DNA from: DATGIQ01 sp035295665
GTDB taxonomy: Bacteria > Planctomycetota > Planctomycetia > Gemmatales > Gemmataceae
NCBI GenBank assembly: GCA_035295665.1
Contig: DATGIQ010000219.1
Location: forward strand, 1 to 12,645
Direction of reading: 5' to 3'
DNA length: 12,645 nucleotides
Both the position numbers and the translations under genes were made by a program. A model generated the notes under the pieces. The model was not told the DNA's origin. It saw only the letters and a program-made list of their open reading frames with translations, and made no database searches. Positions 10,522-12,645 of the stretch are shown in pieces. Position 1 is the first letter of the stretch. Every line of letters starts with the position of its first letter.

Positions 10522-10923
10522 CTCGAGCAGACGTGCATCGGCCCGAGTTTCGTCGGTGTCGATTGCCCAGTTCCAAGCCTCGTCCCGCTCTTCCTCAAAT
10601 GAGGGCGGCAGCGACTCCGGCACGGGTCGTTCGCCGGCAGGCGCATTCGGGTTGCCGGCTTCGGATCTCTCCGGCGGACGCTGCGCGGCTGGCGGAAGGT
10701 CAACCGCATGAGTTGACGGCTCGCCAGGCTCTTCGAAAGGCGCAAAGAACTGCTTGTCTTGCCGAGCCACCTCGTGGGCTTCACGGATACGGCGAAAATG
10801 TTCCGGAAATTGCTCCGGCTTGAAGAGGCGCATCAGGCGAACATATGCCCCGCGAAGATCGCGTTCCCCAACACCGGGCGGAACGCCGAGCAACTCGAAG
10901 GCGTTAAGGAAAGGTGAAGAAAT
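10453..10923 (-). pseudogene. J-like-domain protein fragment
   Basis: The segment begins around ISSPFLNAFELLGVPPGVGE and runs through DLRGAYVRLMRLFKPEQFP and EHFRRIREAHEVARQ, which has the helix II-loop-helix III pattern of a J domain with KPE where canonical proteins have HPD. A Pro/Glu-rich linker follows, then a helical piece EEERDEAWNWAID...ARLLELHNRH...WLRLYYLLKAVP. Proteins of this layout occur in planctomycetes and typically go on after that proline. Here the similarity stops at about 10453, and the remaining open frame down to 10276 is antisense to another reading frame. The 5' end is fused in frame to the S41 remnant, so the natural start is missing or unclear. It is likely non-functional. 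The full fused open frame is 239 codons (10995-10276) with a GTG first codon and no good ribosome site. Confidence 0.6.
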
Positions 10924-11554
10924 CCACCGCTGATGGACGACGGCGCAGAAATCCGCTGCGATTGAGAATGTGCCGCTGTCGATCAAAACGAACACCTTGC
11001 CCGAAAACGGATGCTTCCCCGGTGCATGCTCCGCGAGGCCTGGATGTAGTTTTGCGGTCAGGAAATAGCCACCGGCCGGGTTCGGAATTGTGGCTTCACG
11101 AACCGGGGCGATTCAGGCTGTCGTCCGGCATATCATTGCAGAGGACCATGAGTTGCCTTCCTTCGATCGGCACACGCAACGGAAATGTGCGTGCGTGCTT
11201 CATCGCCGTCTCTCGCTCTTCATCGTGGTCCATGCTCGTGTGCCCACAACGGATCAGGGCCAGCATCTCGGCCGCGACCACCACGAAGCCCCTTTCATCA
11301 CACGGTTCAGCTTCGTCCGCTGGGTATCGAACCAGTGATCCATCTCTGTCTTGGTTGAATATCGATACAACCCAGGGTGGGATTCTTCGAGTGCACGCCG
11401 CATCAGATCAAAGTCCGCCTGCCTTTTTTGCCGGTGACATCTCCCTGCCGGTACCCAAATTACTGCTCGGTTCTGCTCGAGACTTCGCGGCTCCGGGTTC
11501 TGGACCGATCAAACCCGCAATGGGCAAACCGATGACTTGGGAGAAATTCTTCAT
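10924..11554 (-). pseudogene. S41-family serine protease pseudogene, frameshifted and internally deleted
   Basis: Four conserved blocks appear in order on the minus strand but in alternating frames. Block A (11554 to about 11430) begins MKNFSQVIGL after a good ribosome site, GAGGGA at 11566-11561. Block B (11421 to about 11300) contains QADFDLMRRALEESHPGLYR and YSTKTEMDHWFD, the typical N-terminal domain. Block C (about 11293-11099) contains AAEMLALIRCGHTSM and FPLRVPIEGRQLMVLCND. Block D (11100-10926) contains IPNPAGGYFLTAKLHPGL, KHPFSGKVFVLIDSGTFSIA and ADFCAVVH, including the presumed nucleophile Ser in GTFS. Between C and D the family normally has a long PDZ-like and catalytic-core stretch, missing here. 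After FCAVVH the region that would carry the catalytic Lys is lost and J-like sequence follows. A-to-B coincides with a run of six A (11429-11424); B-to-C lies near AAAGGGG. The gene is dead; it would have been a secreted or periplasmic protease. Confidence 0.72.
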
Positions 11555-11779
11555 CAGCTGTCCCTCGATCTCAGTTTTAGTTGCGACAACTCGATGGTTC
11601 ACGGATAGCGCTGGTCCACCGGTCAATTTCACAATTTCGTACCTGCCTACAACATACTTGGGGTATTGTGATCAGGTGGGGCTTGTCGTGGTCAAGCGCC
11701 GGCCGTGAGCATCACTTGGAGCAGAAGCCGAAAACGTCGTCCATCGCCTTACCAAGGTCTTTCAAAGCGAGGATTGGCC
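11555..11779. other. Intergenic region between the S41 pseudogene and the hydrolase
   Basis: These 225 bases lie between divergent starts (minus-strand S41 remnant and plus-strand hydrolase) and must hold the hydrolase promoter if there is one. I see no convincing -35/-10 pair, operator or terminator. The ribosome site of the remnant (GAGGGA, minus, 11566-11561) and that of the hydrolase (GAGGA, 11769-11773) lie at its two ends. Confidence 0.5.
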
Positions 11780-12645
11780 ATGCAGCCATGCATCGTGATA
11801 TTGTTGGCAATGATGACGGGCGAACCGTGTTCGACTCAGACGGATGCCATCCCCTCCTGGCCCGATGTAATCCAGAAGCCCTACGAGCATCTTGCTACCC
11901 CTGAGCTTGGCCTGAAGCCGCTCTTGCAAATGCAAGATGATCAAAGCATCACCACCAAGGAAGTCTGGGAGAAACAACGGGAAGCCTTGCGCTCTGCTTG
12001 GCTCAGACGCTTGGGAGAATCGCCCGCCAAGCCAGAAAAGTTGGACGTCCAGGTACAAAGCCGGGAAGTGGAACCCGATCATGTGCGCCAGCAGGTGACC
12101 TTTGCGAGCGAAGGCGAGGATCGCATCCGTGCGTACTTGCTCCTGCCCAAGGAGTTGAAAGCAGGTGAGAAGCGGCCTGCGATCGTCGTGTTCCATCCCA
12201 CGACGAATGAGACCTTGCGCGAGCCCGTCGGCCTCGGGAAACGCCCCGAGATGGCCTTGGCCTTGCAGCTCGTCCGTCGTGGCTATGTTACGCTCAGTCC
12301 CGAGTGTTTCATCATGAAAGGTGGGGGGGCGCGGGCGCAGGCTGGGGAACTCGCCCGGCGAAAACCAGGGTGGACTGGCCTGGGAAAAATGACATTTGAT
12401 GCCTCCCGGTGCGTGGATTATCTGGAAACGCTTCCCCATGTCGACCCTGCCCGCATCGGCTGCATCGGCCATTCGTTGGGAGCCAAAGAAGTTCTCTTCG
12501 CGATGGCCTTCGAACCTCGGTACCGAGCCGGTGTGTTCAATGAAGGCGGCATCGGCTTACGGATGAGCAATTGGACCGATCCGTGGTATCTTACCGAAGC
12601 CATGAAGTCGTACATGCCAGCGCAGGAAAACCACCAGGTCATGGC
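11780..12645 (+). CDS. Alpha/beta hydrolase (dienelactone hydrolase/acetyl-xylan-esterase type), 3' end outside window
   Basis: The frame is open from the ATG at 11780 to the window edge (288 full codons). GAGGA at 11769-11773 is 6 bases upstream. A short hydrophobic head (IVILLAMM) may be a weak signal sequence. The N-terminal helical part contains TTKEVWEKQREALR; the core starts with RIRAYLLLPKEL and RPAIVVFHPTTNET (H139 in the oxyanion-side HP loop). The nucleophile elbow is GCIGHSLGAKE with Ser232, then FEPRYRAGVFNEGGIGLR and SNWTDPWYL, a pattern I know from secreted planctomycete and bacteroidete esterase-like hydrolases. The catalytic Asp and His should follow beyond the window. The likely role is hydrolysis of an ester, such as acetyl groups on polysaccharide; the substrate is not shown by the sequence. 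It looks intact and is divergent from the S41 remnant. Confidence 0.88.
   Translation, partial: MQPCIVILLAMMTGEPCSTQTDAIPSWPDVIQKPYEHLATPELGLKPLLQMQDDQSITTKEVWEKQREALRSAWLRRLGESPAKPEKLDVQVQSREVEPDHVRQQVTFASEGEDRIRAYLLLPKELKAGEKRPAIVVFHPTTNETLREPVGLGKRPEMALALQLVRRGYVTLSPECFIMKGGGARAQAGELARRKPGWTGLGKMTFDASRCVDYLETLPHVDPARIGCIGHSLGAKEVLFAMAFEPRYRAGVFNEGGIGLRMSNWTDPWYLTEAMKSYMPAQENHQVM

Noticed and set aside
8302..11554. Possible defence island or new mobile system in the low-gene region
   Set aside because: No nuclease, helicase, reverse transcriptase, toxin pair, integrase or repeat array could be found; the content is better explained as remnants of ordinary genes.
10914..11708. Plus-strand 264-codon frame opposite the S41 remnant
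   Set aside because: The minus strand carries recognisable S41 blocks here; the plus translation is Ser/Arg-rich and motif-free.
11762..12472. Minus-strand 236-codon frame opposite the hydrolase
   Set aside because: The plus strand encodes a clear alpha/beta hydrolase with a GHSLG elbow and a ribosome site; the minus frame is a shadow.

Overview
The window looks like chromosomal DNA from a GC-rich planctomycete, most likely of the Gemmata/Gemmatales type. This is inferred from protein style, not from a marker gene: a RedB-like thioredoxin-fold protein with an HPxCPCT motif, an M1 aminopeptidase with GGQEN in place of GxMEN plus HEAT repeats, a J-like domain with KPE in place of HPD, a decayed S41 protease with SHPGLYRYS and GHT motifs, an ISAs1-type transposase remnant, and a secreted-type alpha/beta hydrolase. 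No rRNA, tRNA, CRISPR array or intact mobile element was seen.

Layout. (1) Positions 2-4738, plus strand: a tight three-gene signalling operon. A RedB-like thiol protein (5' end outside the window) overlaps by 8 bases a hybrid sensor kinase with a histidine-rich membrane domain (TM-PAS-HisKA-HATPase-REC). That gene overlaps by 4 bases a second hybrid kinase (REC-PAS-HisKA-HATPase-REC). Together they hold two kinase cores and three receivers but no DNA-binding output domain. (2) Positions 4878-7881, minus strand: a secreted M1 zinc aminopeptidase preceded by a very small lipoprotein gene. The lipoprotein gene overlaps, head to head, a single-unit EamA transporter on the plus strand (7870-8301). 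(3) Positions 8302-11554: a decayed stretch. It holds an ISAs1-family transposase remnant, one apparently intact multi-pass membrane protein (9183-10217), a short plus-strand TM reading frame that looks cut off, a J-like-domain fragment on the minus strand, and a minus-strand S41 protease pseudogene whose conserved blocks lie in alternating frames with the central domain missing. (4) Positions 11780-12645, plus strand: an alpha/beta hydrolase of the dienelactone hydrolase/acetyl-xylan-esterase type, intact as far as the window goes.

How they work together. Only the first block is a clear functional unit: a redox-type protein coupled to a membrane sensor and a second kinase, probably feeding phosphate to an unlinked HPt protein or regulator. 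The M1 peptidase, EamA transporter and hydrolase look like independent housekeeping or scavenging genes. The centre right of the window shows patchwork rearrangement, with pieces of unrelated genes joined directly, once in frame. I did not find a convincing new defence or mobile system. The best leads are the RedB-sensor pairing and the S41/J-domain junctions.
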